From Rickettsia typhi (GTDB lineage Bacteria; Pseudomonadota; Alphaproteobacteria; Rickettsiales; Rickettsiaceae), in assembly GCA_945907105.1 (NCBI GenBank), contig CAMDSB010000026.1, forward strand, positions 1 through 16,420: a stretch of 16,420 bases of DNA, written 5' to 3'. Shown piece after piece: positions 1 to 7,586 of this stretch. The notes below the pieces were generated by a model. That model made no database searches, was not told the origin of the DNA, and saw only the letters and a program-made list of their open reading frames with translations. The number at the start of each line of letters is the position of its first letter. Position 1 is the stretch's first letter. A program made the translations under genes and the position numbers.

Positions 1-6
1 GTTTTT

Positions 7-276
7 TCATTGTGCAGATGGATCAAAATTTAGTATTTTAGTCATAATTGTGGAGAAATTCTCTTCAGGAACAGGCTTCTTCTTTACGTACCAATCATAT
101 AAATCAGCATCATTTTGTTCTAGAATATGTTCAAAAATTTTTAGTTCGTTATCAGTCATTTTTTCTATATTTTTCTTGGCAAAATGGCCAATAATTAAGT
201 CCGTTTCTTTGCAGCCTCGATTACAACTTTGATAAAGCAATTTTTTGATAAATTGATCTCTGTTTTTGATATTCAT
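7..276 (-). CDS. sdhE: Succinate dehydrogenase assembly factor 2 (SdhE, DUF339 family)
   Basis: SdhE helps attach FAD covalently to the flavoprotein subunit of succinate dehydrogenase (complex II) in the cytoplasm. The 89-residue length fits this small family. The family signature RGxxE is present as RGCKE at residues 20-24, followed by the usual D-L-I-x-G-x-F stretch. A conserved acidic-aromatic patch (LYDWYV, residues 59-64) and the Asn/Glu-rich helix before it (DNELKIFEHIL) also match. The start ATG at 276 has AAGGTG (plus-strand 284-289) at suitable distance. The gene is divergent from dnaA and stops 6 bp from the window edge, so what lies downstream is unseen. Recognition is by motif only; I am confident of the family. 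Confidence 0.9.
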   Translation of the reverse strand: MNIKNRDQFIKKLLYQSCNRGCKETDLIIGHFAKKNIEKMTDNELKIFEHILEQNDADLYDWYVKKKPVPEENFSTIMTKILNFDPSAQ

Positions 277-347
277 GATTTATCACCTTGCAAAAAAAAA
301 ATATGGTAATATTATTGTCCTAAGCAGTTAAAAAGCAAGCGGTTTAA

Positions 348-353
348 TATAAT
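348..353 (+). promoter_or_regulatory. Possible -10 box upstream of dnaA
   Basis: TATAAT lies about 100 bp upstream of the dnaA start in the sdhE/dnaA divergent gap. There is no good TTGACA-like -35 at the usual 16-18 bp distance (the hexamer there reads CAGTTA). In AT-rich DNA such boxes arise by chance, so this is a weak call. Confidence 0.25.
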
Positions 354-454
354 TGCAACTTAAAACGCTAGCAATCCAAGTCGAAGCCTAAGATACGCTT
401 CCTCCGTTATTACTTAAAAATATATATATTTTATCTCAAGAGACTAGTGTAAAG

Positions 455-1846
455 ATGAAGCAGTTGGATCGAATTATACCACAATATAAAGATGGTGATT
501 ATTATGCCGACTTATGGAAAAGCGTAAGTCGCGATTTAGTTTCACATTATGGCGAAGATCTTTATAAAAGTTGGTTTAGTAAAATAAGTTTCTTTGAAGC
601 TATTGGTGAAAGTGAAATAATACTTTCAGCACCAAGTAATTTTATTAGAGATTGGATCAAATCTAATTATTTTGATATCATATCAAAGCTCTTAGTTCAT
701 CATGACACTAAGGTAAAATCAGTGGATATAATCACTAAAGAATTACCTAAATCTGACGTTATAGTTGTTTCCTCTAATACCTTTTCATTGATTGATCAAA
801 ATGAAATTAAGGATGATACCACAGCTTCCTTAGATCCTCGCTTTACTTTCGACAATTTTGTTGTTGGTCCACCGAATGAACTGGCATACGCAGCTTCTTT
901 AGCTGTTGCTGAATCGGACGAAGCAATTTCGAAATCAAATCCGTTATTTTTATATGGAGGCGTTGGCCTCGGAAAAACTCACCTAATGCACGCCATTGCA
1001 TGGCATGCAAATAAAAAAAACCCGAATAGAAAAGTCCTTTACATGTCGGCTGAAAAATTTATGTATCGTTTTATCAAAGCGCTGCGTAATAAAGATATTA
1101 TGTCTTTTAAAGAAGAGTTTCGTTCTGTTGATGTTTTAATGATAGATGACATACAATTTATTTGTGGAAAAGAGAGTACTCAAGAAGAATTTTTCCATAC
1201 ATTTAATGCAATTATCGACAATAACAAACAAATGGTTATTTCTTGCGATCGTTCTCCCACTGATCTGGATAACGTTGAAGATAGAATAAAATCTAGACTT
1301 GGTTGGGGATTAGTTGCCGATGTTCACAGCACAACATACGAGCTTCGGGTGGGTATTTTAGAATCAAAACTAGAAAAAATGGATATTAAAATCTCTAAGC
1401 CTGTGATTGATTTCTTAGCATCGAAAATAACATCAAATGTTAGGGAATTAGAAGGAGCTCTTAATAAAGTTATTGCACATTCCACACTTGTTGGGCGCGA
1501 AATAACTCTGGAAAGTACTCAGGATATTTTAAGAGACTTGCTACGCTCTAATGAGCGCACAATAACAGTTGAAGATATACATAAAAAAGTAGCTAATAGA
1601 TATAATATCAAAGTCTCTGACATGTCATCTTCAAGCAGACTTCGTTCTATAGCAAGGCCAAGACAAATAGCTATGTATTTATCAAAAACGTTGACCCCAA
1701 AAAGTCTTGCTGATATTGGATCTAAATTTGGCAAGAAAGATCATACAACAGTGATGCATGCTATAAAAAAGATAGAAACCCTCATGACGTCAGACCCTGA
1801 TTTTAGAGAAGAAGTTAATCTTCTTTCTAGAATATTGCAAAGTTAA
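455..1846 (+). CDS. dnaA: Chromosomal replication initiator protein DnaA
   Basis: DnaA binds DnaA boxes at the origin, melts the DNA and loads the helicase. The 463-residue product has all four usual parts. Domain I is at about 17-95. A short variable linker follows. The AAA+ domain begins near [12 protein letters not shown] (127-138), with Walker A GGVGLGKT at 168-175 and Walker B LMIDDIQ at 228-234. The C-terminal DNA-binding domain has [10 protein letters not shown] (401-410) and the signature [16 protein letters not shown] (421-436). The Asp-His-Thr-Thr of the helix-turn-helix is intact. The length is typical of Rickettsiales DnaA. dnaN follows after 23 bp, so the two are probably co-transcribed. 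No cluster of TTATCCACA-type boxes is visible around the gene, so nothing here shows that the origin is local. Confidence 0.98.
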   Translation: MKQLDRIIPQYKDGDYYADLWKSVSRDLVSHYGEDLYKSWFSKISFFEAIGESEIILSAPSNFIRDWIKSNYFDIISKLLVHHDTKVKSVDIITKELPKSDVIVVSSNTFSLIDQNEIKDDTTASLDPRFTFDNFVVGPPNELAYAASLAVAESDEAISKSNPLFLYGGVGLGKTHLMHAIAWHANKKNPNRKVLYMSAEKFMYRFIKALRNKDIMSFKEEFRSVDVLMIDDIQFICGKESTQEEFFHTFNAIIDNNKQMVISCDRSPTDLDNVEDRIKSRLGWGLVADVHSTTYELRVGILESKLEKMDIKISKPVIDFLASKITSNVRELEGALNKVIAHSTLVGREITLESTQDILRDLLRSNERTITVEDIHKKVANRYNIKVSDMSSSSRLRSIARPRQIAMYLSKTLTPKSLADIGSKFGKKDHTTVMHAIKKIETLMTSDPDFREEVNLLSRILQS

Positions 1847-1869
1847 TTTATTTTGAAAATTTAGAATAT

Positions 1870-3030
1870 ATGTCAGAAGATATAAAAAAAATGAATCTTG
1901 AAATACTAGTTCAAACAAAAGATCTAGTTCACGCTTTAAGCTTTGCGAATTCAATCGTAGAAAAAAGAAACGTTTTACAAGAACTTAATAATATAAAGCT
2001 GGTAGCAAAATCTGGTATACTTGAGATCGGAGCTACAGATATGGACTTATATTTGAACCAAGAAATTGGAGCTGAGGTTCTCTGCATGGGAGAAACTACG
2101 GTTTCCACACAAATACTTTCAGATATAGTTAGAAAAATACCAGACCCTAAAATTAAAATAAGACAAGTAGCTGATTCTAATAAAATTGAAATAACGGGCA
2201 CCAATTGTCGTTTTGAACTATTGACGCTTCCAGCAGTCGCTTTTCCTGCAATGGAGGATATAGATTCTAGCGTTAGTCTTAGAATCCTTTCCTCTGAACT
2301 GGCAAAAATAATTGAATACACCAATTTTTCTATGTCCACCGAAGAGACTAGGTATAATTTGAATGGCATATATATGCACGTTAAAGGAGATGAATTTTTT
2401 GGCGTTTCTACCGATGGGCACAGACTTTCTATAGCTTCTGTCTTGCTAGATAAGAAGACTGATAATTTTGGAGTTATAGTCCCACGAAAAACAGTTATTG
2501 AGCTACTTAAAATCCTAAAAGACTCCAAAAATACCCAGTCTAACATCGAAGTCTTTTTATCCAGTACCAAAATAAAGTTCAAATGTAATAACCTGGTTTT
2601 GATTTCAAAACTTATTGATGGTACCTTTCCTGAATACTCATCATTTATTCCAGCTGATAATCAAAGTAAACTTACTGTTAATGCCAAGCTTTTAGCAAGC
2701 TCAATTGACAGAGTAGCAACAGTTACAGTAGATAAATTTAGAGCGGTAAAGCTATTTATTGGTGACGAGTCTATGGAAATAACAGCTTCCGGTGAAGCAA
2801 AAGGAGCTGCAAGCGAAATATTGCGCTATTCTTTAGAAAAGGATGACTCTTGTAATTATACTGGGTCAGAAGTTTCTATTGGCTTTAATCCAAGATATAT
2901 AAGTGATGTGTTGGGTGCAATACACTCAGATCAAGTTGAAATACTCTTTAAAGACTCCTTTTCTCCGGTTTTAATTAAAACAAACTCGAATTCAAAAGAT
3001 TGTTTTGTTATAATGCCCGTTAAAGTATAG
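1870..3030 (+). CDS. dnaN: DNA polymerase III beta subunit (sliding clamp)
   Basis: The beta clamp is a ring-shaped dimer that holds DNA polymerase III and other replication and repair enzymes (including MutL partners) on DNA. The 386-residue length fits three consecutive clamp folds. Family landmarks are TLPAVAFPAMED (119-130), RYNLNGIYMH (161-170), DGHRLS (182-187), and the C-terminal IMPVKV (381-386), which matches the IMPMRL-type tail lining the hydrophobic partner-binding pocket. The called start is ATG 1870. ATG at 1891 (Met8, giving MNLEILVQ...) is equally plausible from the family, where the protein usually begins right before the first beta strand, and it is preceded by AGAAG. The gene lies 23 bp after dnaA on the same strand, with no terminator between them. 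Confidence 0.97.
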   Translation: MSEDIKKMNLEILVQTKDLVHALSFANSIVEKRNVLQELNNIKLVAKSGILEIGATDMDLYLNQEIGAEVLCMGETTVSTQILSDIVRKIPDPKIKIRQVADSNKIEITGTNCRFELLTLPAVAFPAMEDIDSSVSLRILSSELAKIIEYTNFSMSTEETRYNLNGIYMHVKGDEFFGVSTDGHRLSIASVLLDKKTDNFGVIVPRKTVIELLKILKDSKNTQSNIEVFLSSTKIKFKCNNLVLISKLIDGTFPEYSSFIPADNQSKLTVNAKLLASSIDRVATVTVDKFRAVKLFIGDESMEITASGEAKGAASEILRYSLEKDDSCNYTGSEVSIGFNPRYISDVLGAIHSDQVEILFKDSFSPVLIKTNSNSKDCFVIMPVKV

Positions 3031-3409
3031 TACTACTTTACAGAATTGCTTTATAAAGATTGACTAGTAATCTTACTCTATGAATAAGTCCTCTCTTAAA
3101 TACTACTTACGTTCTATCTAGATAATCAATTTGAGGTAGCGTAATTTAAAAAAAACAATCTTATTACCTTATTTCTTAAATCTACCTGCTTTTTCTTTTC
3201 CATTTATTCATATGCTCTACTGCCTACCTAAATTCATATCATTATCTAACTTTTGTATTTTTAATAGTTAAGTAATAGTAAAAATATTTATTCTTATTCT
3301 AATTTTATTAATATATTTTTAATGCATTAATGATTTAATAGTAATTAAGGAGTGGCTACTAGTTTCTCCTTAGATGGGGCGATAAACTTAATTTAATCAA
3401 AGGTATGTT
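3031..3409. other. Intergenic region dnaN to 163-aa gene
   Basis: About 380 bp of very AT-rich DNA with no supported gene. The longest plus-strand start-to-stop run is a 13-codon frame near 3080 without a ribosome site. There is no tRNA-like fold. The only clear structure is the hairpin at 3346-3372 in the presumed leader of the next gene. No convincing dnaN terminator is visible. Confidence 0.6.
3346..3372 (+). promoter_or_regulatory. Leader hairpin with Shine-Dalgarno-like arm
   Basis: TAAGGAG (3346-3352) and CTCCTTA (3366-3372) form a perfect 7-bp inverted repeat around a 13-nt loop, 37 bp upstream of the next start codon. One arm is a Shine-Dalgarno-like sequence and the other its complement. 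No T-run follows, so it is not a standard terminator. It could be a leader structure affecting the downstream gene, or chance. Confidence 0.35.
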
Positions 3410-3901
3410 ATGGGTGTTGAAGTATTAGTTATAGCAATTGTAGCTGGCGTGATATCACTTATTTCGGGAATAACTTCAGTAGCAACTGTAGTTCATGTAA
3501 ATAGAACATTAGTGTCAGCAAGTAATGATAAAACAAGTGTTGATATATTAAATAAGGCAACTGATGAAGAAAAAAGTGACGGAAGTAAAATACATACAAG
3601 GGAACAAAAGATACATATAGAGGACATTGATACAGACTTTTCAAGTAGTAATTTTAGCGGCACACGTACAGGATTACCGAATAAAACAGCTGAATTACTC
3701 GCTAAAAGTGGCGCAGGAGCCATCAGTGGGCTTATTAAATTTAAAGCCCCTGTTATCTCTGAATCAATTCAAGAAATTAAAGAAAAGAGTGATCCTATTA
3801 TTACGGAGCTATCCGAGTTATTGCATAGTGAAGACAAGACATCAGACTTAGTGCAGGATGATCAAATTGATCTTTCAGGCTCATCATCAGCCCAGGAATA
3901 A
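3410..3901 (+). CDS. Unrecognised 163-aa protein with one N-terminal membrane segment
   Basis: I do not recognise a family. Residues 4-29 form one strongly hydrophobic stretch (VLVIAIVAGVISLISGIT...) with no charged n-region before it, so it looks like a membrane anchor rather than a cleaved signal. The rest (about 30-163) is hydrophilic and rich in Ser, Asp, Glu and Lys. It has a more ordered middle (LPNKTAELLAKSGAGAIS, 89-106) and a likely amphipathic helix at 116-139. The acidic, Ser-rich tail ends in LSGSSSAQE. The start is supported by AAAGG at 3399-3403. The gene stands alone between dnaN and the convergent ftsY, with a strong shared terminator after it. Codon use looks like that of its neighbours. 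It may be lineage-restricted; a secreted or surface role is only a guess. Confidence 0.75.
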   Translation: MGVEVLVIAIVAGVISLISGITSVATVVHVNRTLVSASNDKTSVDILNKATDEEKSDGSKIHTREQKIHIEDIDTDFSSSNFSGTRTGLPNKTAELLAKSGAGAISGLIKFKAPVISESIQEIKEKSDPIITELSELLHSEDKTSDLVQDDQIDLSGSSSAQE

Positions 3902-3919
3902 TTTTTTCTCTTGCGTTTA

Positions 3920-3960
3920 ATTAAGATATTTCTGGTAATCATTGCTGGAAATATCTTAAT
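3920..3960. terminator. Bidirectional terminator, 13-bp inverted repeat
   Basis: ATTAAGATATTTC (3920-3932) and its exact complement GAAATATCTTAAT (3948-3960) flank a 15-nt loop. It sits between the convergent 163-aa gene (ends 3901) and ftsY (ends 3998 on minus). The stem is AT-rich and lacks a long T-run on the plus side, but position and perfect symmetry favour a shared terminator. Confidence 0.65.
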
Positions 3961-3997
3961 ATTTAACATTACGGTAAAATTTGTTTAACAACAATAC

Positions 3998-4924
3998 TCA
4001 CGAAGCATTATTTTCTAACCCAACAAGCGCTCTTGCAAAGTCTCTAGGCGAGAATGGTTTCAAATCATCTATCAATTCACCAATGCCTATGAAATGCACT
4101 GGCAAGGAAAATCTCTTCACTATACCTACAACAGCACCAGCTTTTGCTGTACCATCTAGCTTAGTAATAACTAAGCCTGAAATATTGGTCATAAGCTTAA
4201 ATTGCTCGACTTGTGTTGCGGCATTTTGTCCTGTAGTACCATCAATAACTAATAAAGAGTGATGAGGGGCATTTTCATCTATTTTTTTAATTACACGAAT
4301 GATTTTTATCAACTCTTCCATCAAGTTTTTGTGATTGTGGAGTCGGCCGGCAGTATCAATAAATAAAACATCCGTACCATTGATTAAGGATTCCTTAACC
4401 GCCATATGAGCAACGCTTGCAGGATCAACCTTATTCTCACCTTTATATAAGATTGCTCCTGATCTGTGCGCCCATTTCTCAATTTGTTCAACAGCAGCGG
4501 CTCTAAATGTATCACAAGCAGCGATGGCAACTTTTTTCCCTTGAGCCACATTATTAGCAGCCATTTTACCAATTGTGGTCGTTTTTCCATTACCATTAAC
4601 ACCACAAACTAGTATAATATTCAATTTATCATCTTCTAGCTTAAAACTATGATCCTGCTGACTTAAAATCTCTTCAATGATTTTACTTAAATCATTTTTT
4701 ATCTCTTCAGAAGTTACTTCTTTATCGAATTTATGCCTCCTGAGAGCCTCTATAATTAAACGTGATACGCTAGTGCCAATATCAGCCATTAACAACAAAT
4801 CTTCAATCTCTTCAAGAGTATTATCATCTATCTTTTTCTTGATAAATAAATGCTCAATACCACTTCCAATCTTGCTAGAAGTTTTACTAAGCGCAGATTT
4901 TAGTTTGCTAAAAAATCCCGTCAT
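3998..4924 (-). CDS. ftsY: Signal recognition particle receptor FtsY
   Basis: FtsY is the SRP GTPase receptor at the inner face of the plasma membrane; with Ffh it delivers ribosomes making membrane proteins to the Sec translocon. The 308-residue form has a helical N domain (about 1-95, beginning TGFFSKLKSALSKTS, which fits the membrane-binding amphipathic start of rickettsial FtsY). The NG GTPase motifs follow: G1 GVNGNGKTT (108-116), DTFRAA (138-143), DTAGR (190-194), TKLD (254-257) and GIGE (280-283). The long acidic A domain of E. coli FtsY is absent, as in many alphaproteobacteria. An upstream ATG at 4948 would add eight residues (MQISNWYN). I prefer 4924 because homologues start at this amphipathic helix, although neither start has a good ribosome site. 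Confidence 0.95.
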   Translation of the reverse strand: MTGFFSKLKSALSKTSSKIGSGIEHLFIKKKIDDNTLEEIEDLLLMADIGTSVSRLIIEALRRHKFDKEVTSEEIKNDLSKIIEEILSQQDHSFKLEDDKLNIILVCGVNGNGKTTTIGKMAANNVAQGKKVAIAACDTFRAAAVEQIEKWAHRSGAILYKGENKVDPASVAHMAVKESLINGTDVLFIDTAGRLHNHKNLMEELIKIIRVIKKIDENAPHHSLLVIDGTTGQNAATQVEQFKLMTNISGLVITKLDGTAKAGAVVGIVKRFSLPVHFIGIGELIDDLKPFSPRDFARALVGLENNAS

Positions 4925-4930
4925 ATTATA
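4925..4930 (-). promoter_or_regulatory. TATAAT directly before the ftsY start
   Basis: On the minus strand TATAAT abuts the preferred ATG at 4924. If it were a real -10 box, transcription would begin inside the coding region, so it argues either for chance or for a different start. There is a TTGACA 27 bp upstream, too far to pair with it. Confidence 0.15.
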
Positions 4931-5139
4931 CCAATTTGATATTTGCATTGACTACTATGTCAAAGCTTAATCTTAATTTTCTAGAAGTTATGCTGCTTTA
5001 GAATGAGATATTTTCCTTTCTTCCACTTGAAACTCGGCTAGATAAAACATTCAACGAATCTTATTCAACAGATCAGAGTCCCGAGGAACAAATTTTCGAT
5101 AATACTGTTTTCCAGATTATTATTAAAATATTATTAGTA

Positions 5140-5157
5140 TACCTTAAAGTAAAGGTA
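5140..5157 (-). terminator. Weak hairpin after the hydroxybutyrate dehydrogenase gene
   Basis: TACCTT (5140-5145) and AAGGTA (5152-5157) form a 6-bp stem with a 6-nt loop, about 30 bp past the minus-strand stop. It is followed on that strand by AT-rich but not purely T sequence. The remaining gap up to ftsY shows no gene. This is a weak terminator candidate. Confidence 0.35.
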
Positions 5158-5186
5158 ATTCTATCTATATGGCCCAGGTTCCAACT

Positions 5187-5966
5187 CTACTGAGATGTCC
5201 AACCACCATCCATTGAAAGGGAAGTTCCAGTTATTGAAGCAGCTTCAGTACTACATAAATAATATGCTAATGACGCTATTTCTTCAATTTCAACAAATTT
5301 TTTAGTTGCCTGAGAGCCTAGAATAATTTTGTCTGTCACCTCTTCTTCTGTCATACCTCGTGCCTTAGCCGTGTCAGCTATTTGACCTAGCACCAGAGGT
5401 GTTTTGACATATCCCGGAGATATTGCATTAACAGTAATACCATCTTTTGCAACTTCTAGCGCTGCTGTTTTGGTTAAGCCCAGAATTCCATGTTTTGCTG
5501 CAACATAAGCGGATTTAAAGGGCGATGCTACTAGTGCATGCGCTGAAGCTATATTAATAATCCTGCCCCATTTATTCTTTTTCATATGAGGTATTGCATA
5601 CTTTATTGTATAAAATGATGCTATCAAATCTACTCTGATTATTGCTTCCCATTTTTCTGGAGGAAAGTCTTCAATCGGAGAAACAAACTGAATTCCAGCA
5701 TTATTAATTAAAATATCAATAGTTTGAAAGTGGTTTATAATATTTTTAAACATAGTATCGATTTCTGCTGGTTTTGATAAATCAGCAGAGTCGAACAAAA
5801 CATCAACAGCTCCAAGTGATTTTAGATCTTTAATTATACTATCAACTTGCGGTTTTTGTGCAAAGCCATTTATTACAATTTTTGCTCCGCTACTCGCAAA
5901 TTTCTTGGCAATACCAAGGCCAATACCACTTGTTGAACCCGTAATTATAACTACTTTCTCTTTCAT
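5187..5966 (-). CDS. bdhA: D-3-hydroxybutyrate dehydrogenase (classical SDR)
   Basis: This enzyme interconverts D-3-hydroxybutyrate and acetoacetate with NAD(H) in the cytoplasm, the last step in using polyhydroxybutyrate or ketone bodies. The 259 residues match the classical short-chain dehydrogenase layout. These are TGSTSGIG (9-16, cofactor loop), NNAG (88-91), catalytic Ser141, Tyr154 and Lys158, and the C-terminal GTSLSMDGGW (247-256). Residues that bind the substrate carboxylate in bacterial hydroxybutyrate dehydrogenases are also in place (Gln93, His143, Lys151, Gln195), which separates it from general SDR reductases. The start is ATG 5966, where AGG lies 5 nt upstream. An ATG at 5981 would add five residues not found in the family. 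No polyhydroxybutyrate synthase or acetoacetyl-CoA gene lies nearby. It is divergent from the zinc-finger gene. Confidence 0.9.
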   Translation of the reverse strand: MKEKVVIITGSTSGIGLGIAKKFASSGAKIVINGFAQKPQVDSIIKDLKSLGAVDVLFDSADLSKPAEIDTMFKNIINHFQTIDILINNAGIQFVSPIEDFPPEKWEAIIRVDLIASFYTIKYAIPHMKKNKWGRIINIASAHALVASPFKSAYVAAKHGILGLTKTAALEVAKDGITVNAISPGYVKTPLVLGQIADTAKARGMTEEEVTDKIILGSQATKKFVEIEEIASLAYYLCSTEAASITGTSLSMDGGWTSQ

Positions 5967-6012
5967 ATAACCTAAAACCATTTTTATTTTTTAAAAATAA
6001 CCTATATTAAGG

Positions 6013-6018
6013 TATAAT
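6013..6018 (+). promoter_or_regulatory. Possible -10 box for the zinc-finger/MFS transcript
   Basis: TATAAT lies 35 bp upstream of the zinc-finger gene start, in the 86-bp divergent gap. The expected -35 position holds only TTAAAA. Its location is right for a promoter, but the support is weak. Confidence 0.35.
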
Positions 6019-6052
6019 AATCTATTATTGCTAATATAAAAAAGATTAAAAG

Positions 6053-6211
6053 ATGCAACTTATTGAAATAGAAAAAACAAATTCAACCACTGTGTCTTGC
6101 AAAGGAAAGGACGCACCGTACGATCACCCAAAAGTATATCTTGAAATCAGTCCAAAAGTTGGTAGAGTTGTATGTCCATATTGCAACAAAACATTTACAC
6201 TTACTCATTAA
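6053..6211 (+). CDS. Small zinc-finger domain protein (zf-CHCC, NDUFS6-like)
   Basis: This is a 52-residue gene below common size cut-offs. The protein has the zf-CHCC pattern: Cys16 (SCKG), then YDHPKVYL with His25, then the CPYC knuckle with Cys41 and Cys44. Together these are the four zinc ligands of the domain found in the mitochondrial complex I subunit NDUFS6 and in many alphaproteobacterial stand-alone proteins. A role in complex I assembly or stability is inferred from that family link, not shown here. Start ATG 6053 follows AAAG. The stop at 6209-6211 lies just before the MFS gene, and the two are likely co-transcribed. The intact ligand set and family length make it a real gene. Confidence 0.9.
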   Translation: MQLIEIEKTNSTTVSCKGKDAPYDHPKVYLEISPKVGRVVCPYCNKTFTLTH

Positions 6212-6233
6212 CTTATATTTTGAGCTACCACTT

Positions 6234-7478
6234 TTGAATAGAAAAAGTTTTATAATTTCAGTCTTTACTGTATTCGTGCAATATTACGATTACCATTTGT
6301 TTGGTTTTATGGCAGCCAATATTGCTGCAAATTTCTTTCCGGCAGATGAAGTGGTTACTCAACTTCTCAACACCTATCTTTTGATGGCGATTGCAATGAT
6401 CGCAAAACCACTAGGAGCTATAATTTTTGGTAAAATGGGCGATTTAAAAGGTCGTTCAAATAGTTTTAAAGTGAGTTTAGTTGGCACATCTGCAGCTTCA
6501 TTTATACTCTTTATTGCTCCATCTTATGAATCAACAGGTCTTCTGTCAGCGTTTATTTTGCTTTTATGCAGAATGTCTATTTGTGCATTTGTTACTTCTG
6601 GCTCTGATGGCGTACGCATTTATATCTATGAGCATATCCACGTATCAAGAAGATGTCTTGGCGTTGGTATCACTACACTTTTCACGCAAGCCGGATCACT
6701 TACCGCATCCTTATCCGCATGGTTTTTTACCCAGAATTATTTACCTGGCTATAGTTGGAAATTTGCTTTTCTTGTGGGCAGTATCTTAGGTATCATTGCA
6801 CTGCTTGCTATGAAAATTACTAATTTTTCGGATAGTACATTAATGCATGAGAATGATAGTTTTTCTGAATTTCAGAACTTATCTTTAACCAAAATTATTA
6901 AAACTAATTGGCAATTATTTTTGCTATGCATAATTCTTGCAGGAAGCATAGGTGGTACGAATCAATTCTTAGTAGTATTCTTTGGTACTTATAATTTTGA
7001 AATTATTGGCACAGTTGATCGTTCATCCATGCAGAAAACAATTTCATTAGCAATAGTTGCTTATATGGTATTTAGTGTTATTGGTGGATATATAGCAGAC
7101 AAAATAGGCCCATATATCGTGGCATTATTTGCTGTGTTTGCCGTACTTGCTTGTTCAATTTTATTATGTATATATCTAAATGACAGGATACTAAATGAAT
7201 GGGTTTTTATTAGCATTGCGGCCCTAATGCCTTTTATAACAATGCCCGCTGCCGCTATTTTTAAACAATCGATACCGATCGCTATAAGATATAGGTTATT
7301 TGCTCTAAGTCACGCTATAGGTTCAGTTGTTATATCCGCGCCTACAGCATTTTTATCAACTTTTATCTATCATAAAACTAATATTATATGGCTACCAATT
7401 GCTTATTTCATTTGTACAGTAATAATGATATTCTGGTCTCTGCATTACTTAAATAAAAGAATAGTAAATAATCTGTAA
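6234..7478 (+). CDS. MFS transporter, ProP/metabolite:H+ symporter-like
   Basis: An inner-membrane major facilitator carrier with about 12 hydrophobic segments. The first segment carries the YYDYHLFGFMA motif typical of ProP-like symporters. The loop between segments 2 and 3 carries the MFS motif A (FGKMGDLKGR). The substrate cannot be read from sequence; rickettsial relatives are annotated as proline/betaine transporters, and several such paralogues usually coexist. The start is uncertain because there is no ATG before the first segment. TTG 6234 gives a fitting N-terminus (Met-Asn-Arg-Lys then the first helix) with GAG 9 nt upstream. TTG at 6141 would overlap the zinc-finger gene by about 70 bp and add residues that look like that gene read out of frame. 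An ATT at 6207, overlapping the previous stop, is a further option. Length 414 aa from 6234. Confidence 0.88.
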   Translation: MNRKSFIISVFTVFVQYYDYHLFGFMAANIAANFFPADEVVTQLLNTYLLMAIAMIAKPLGAIIFGKMGDLKGRSNSFKVSLVGTSAASFILFIAPSYESTGLLSAFILLLCRMSICAFVTSGSDGVRIYIYEHIHVSRRCLGVGITTLFTQAGSLTASLSAWFFTQNYLPGYSWKFAFLVGSILGIIALLAMKITNFSDSTLMHENDSFSEFQNLSLTKIIKTNWQLFLLCIILAGSIGGTNQFLVVFFGTYNFEIIGTVDRSSMQKTISLAIVAYMVFSVIGGYIADKIGPYIVALFAVFAVLACSILLCIYLNDRILNEWVFISIAALMPFITMPAAAIFKQSIPIAIRYRLFALSHAIGSVVISAPTAFLSTFIYHKTNIIWLPIAYFICTVIMIFWSLHYLNKRIVNNL

Positions 7479-7528
7479 CCATTCAATTTGAATTCAGTGC
7501 TAGGCACCAGGTGGGGTCTAAGCCTATA

Positions 7529-7534
7529 TATAAT
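7529..7534 (+). promoter_or_regulatory. Possible -10 box for the mutL operon
   Basis: TATAAT lies 52 bp upstream of mutL in a 108-bp gap after the MFS gene. It follows a locally GC-richer stretch (7497-7526) that contains short inverted repeats (GTGC/GCAC at 7497-7507, TAGGC/GCCTA flanking 7506-7521). No matching -35 is seen. Confidence 0.3.
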
Positions 7535-7586
7535 GGGAAAGCAACAAGCAACACTGCACATAATTTTAAAGTGAAGACTAACTATA

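Noticed and set aside
277..454. Replication origin next to dnaA
   Set aside because: No TTATCCACA-type boxes cluster here; only scattered one-mismatch sites are seen (for example 49-57 within sdhE and one inside dnaA).
1929..2582. Minus-strand 217-codon frame inside dnaN
   Set aside because: It is fully inside a well-supported clamp gene, Ser-rich with no motif, and typical of an antisense shadow.
3031..3345. Small RNA or tRNA in the gap after dnaN
   Set aside because: No cloverleaf, no GC-rich core and no promoter-terminator pair could be made out.
3493..3851. Overlapping frames in the 163-aa gene
   Set aside because: They lack ribosome sites and have odd composition; the chosen frame has AAAGG and a clean membrane anchor.
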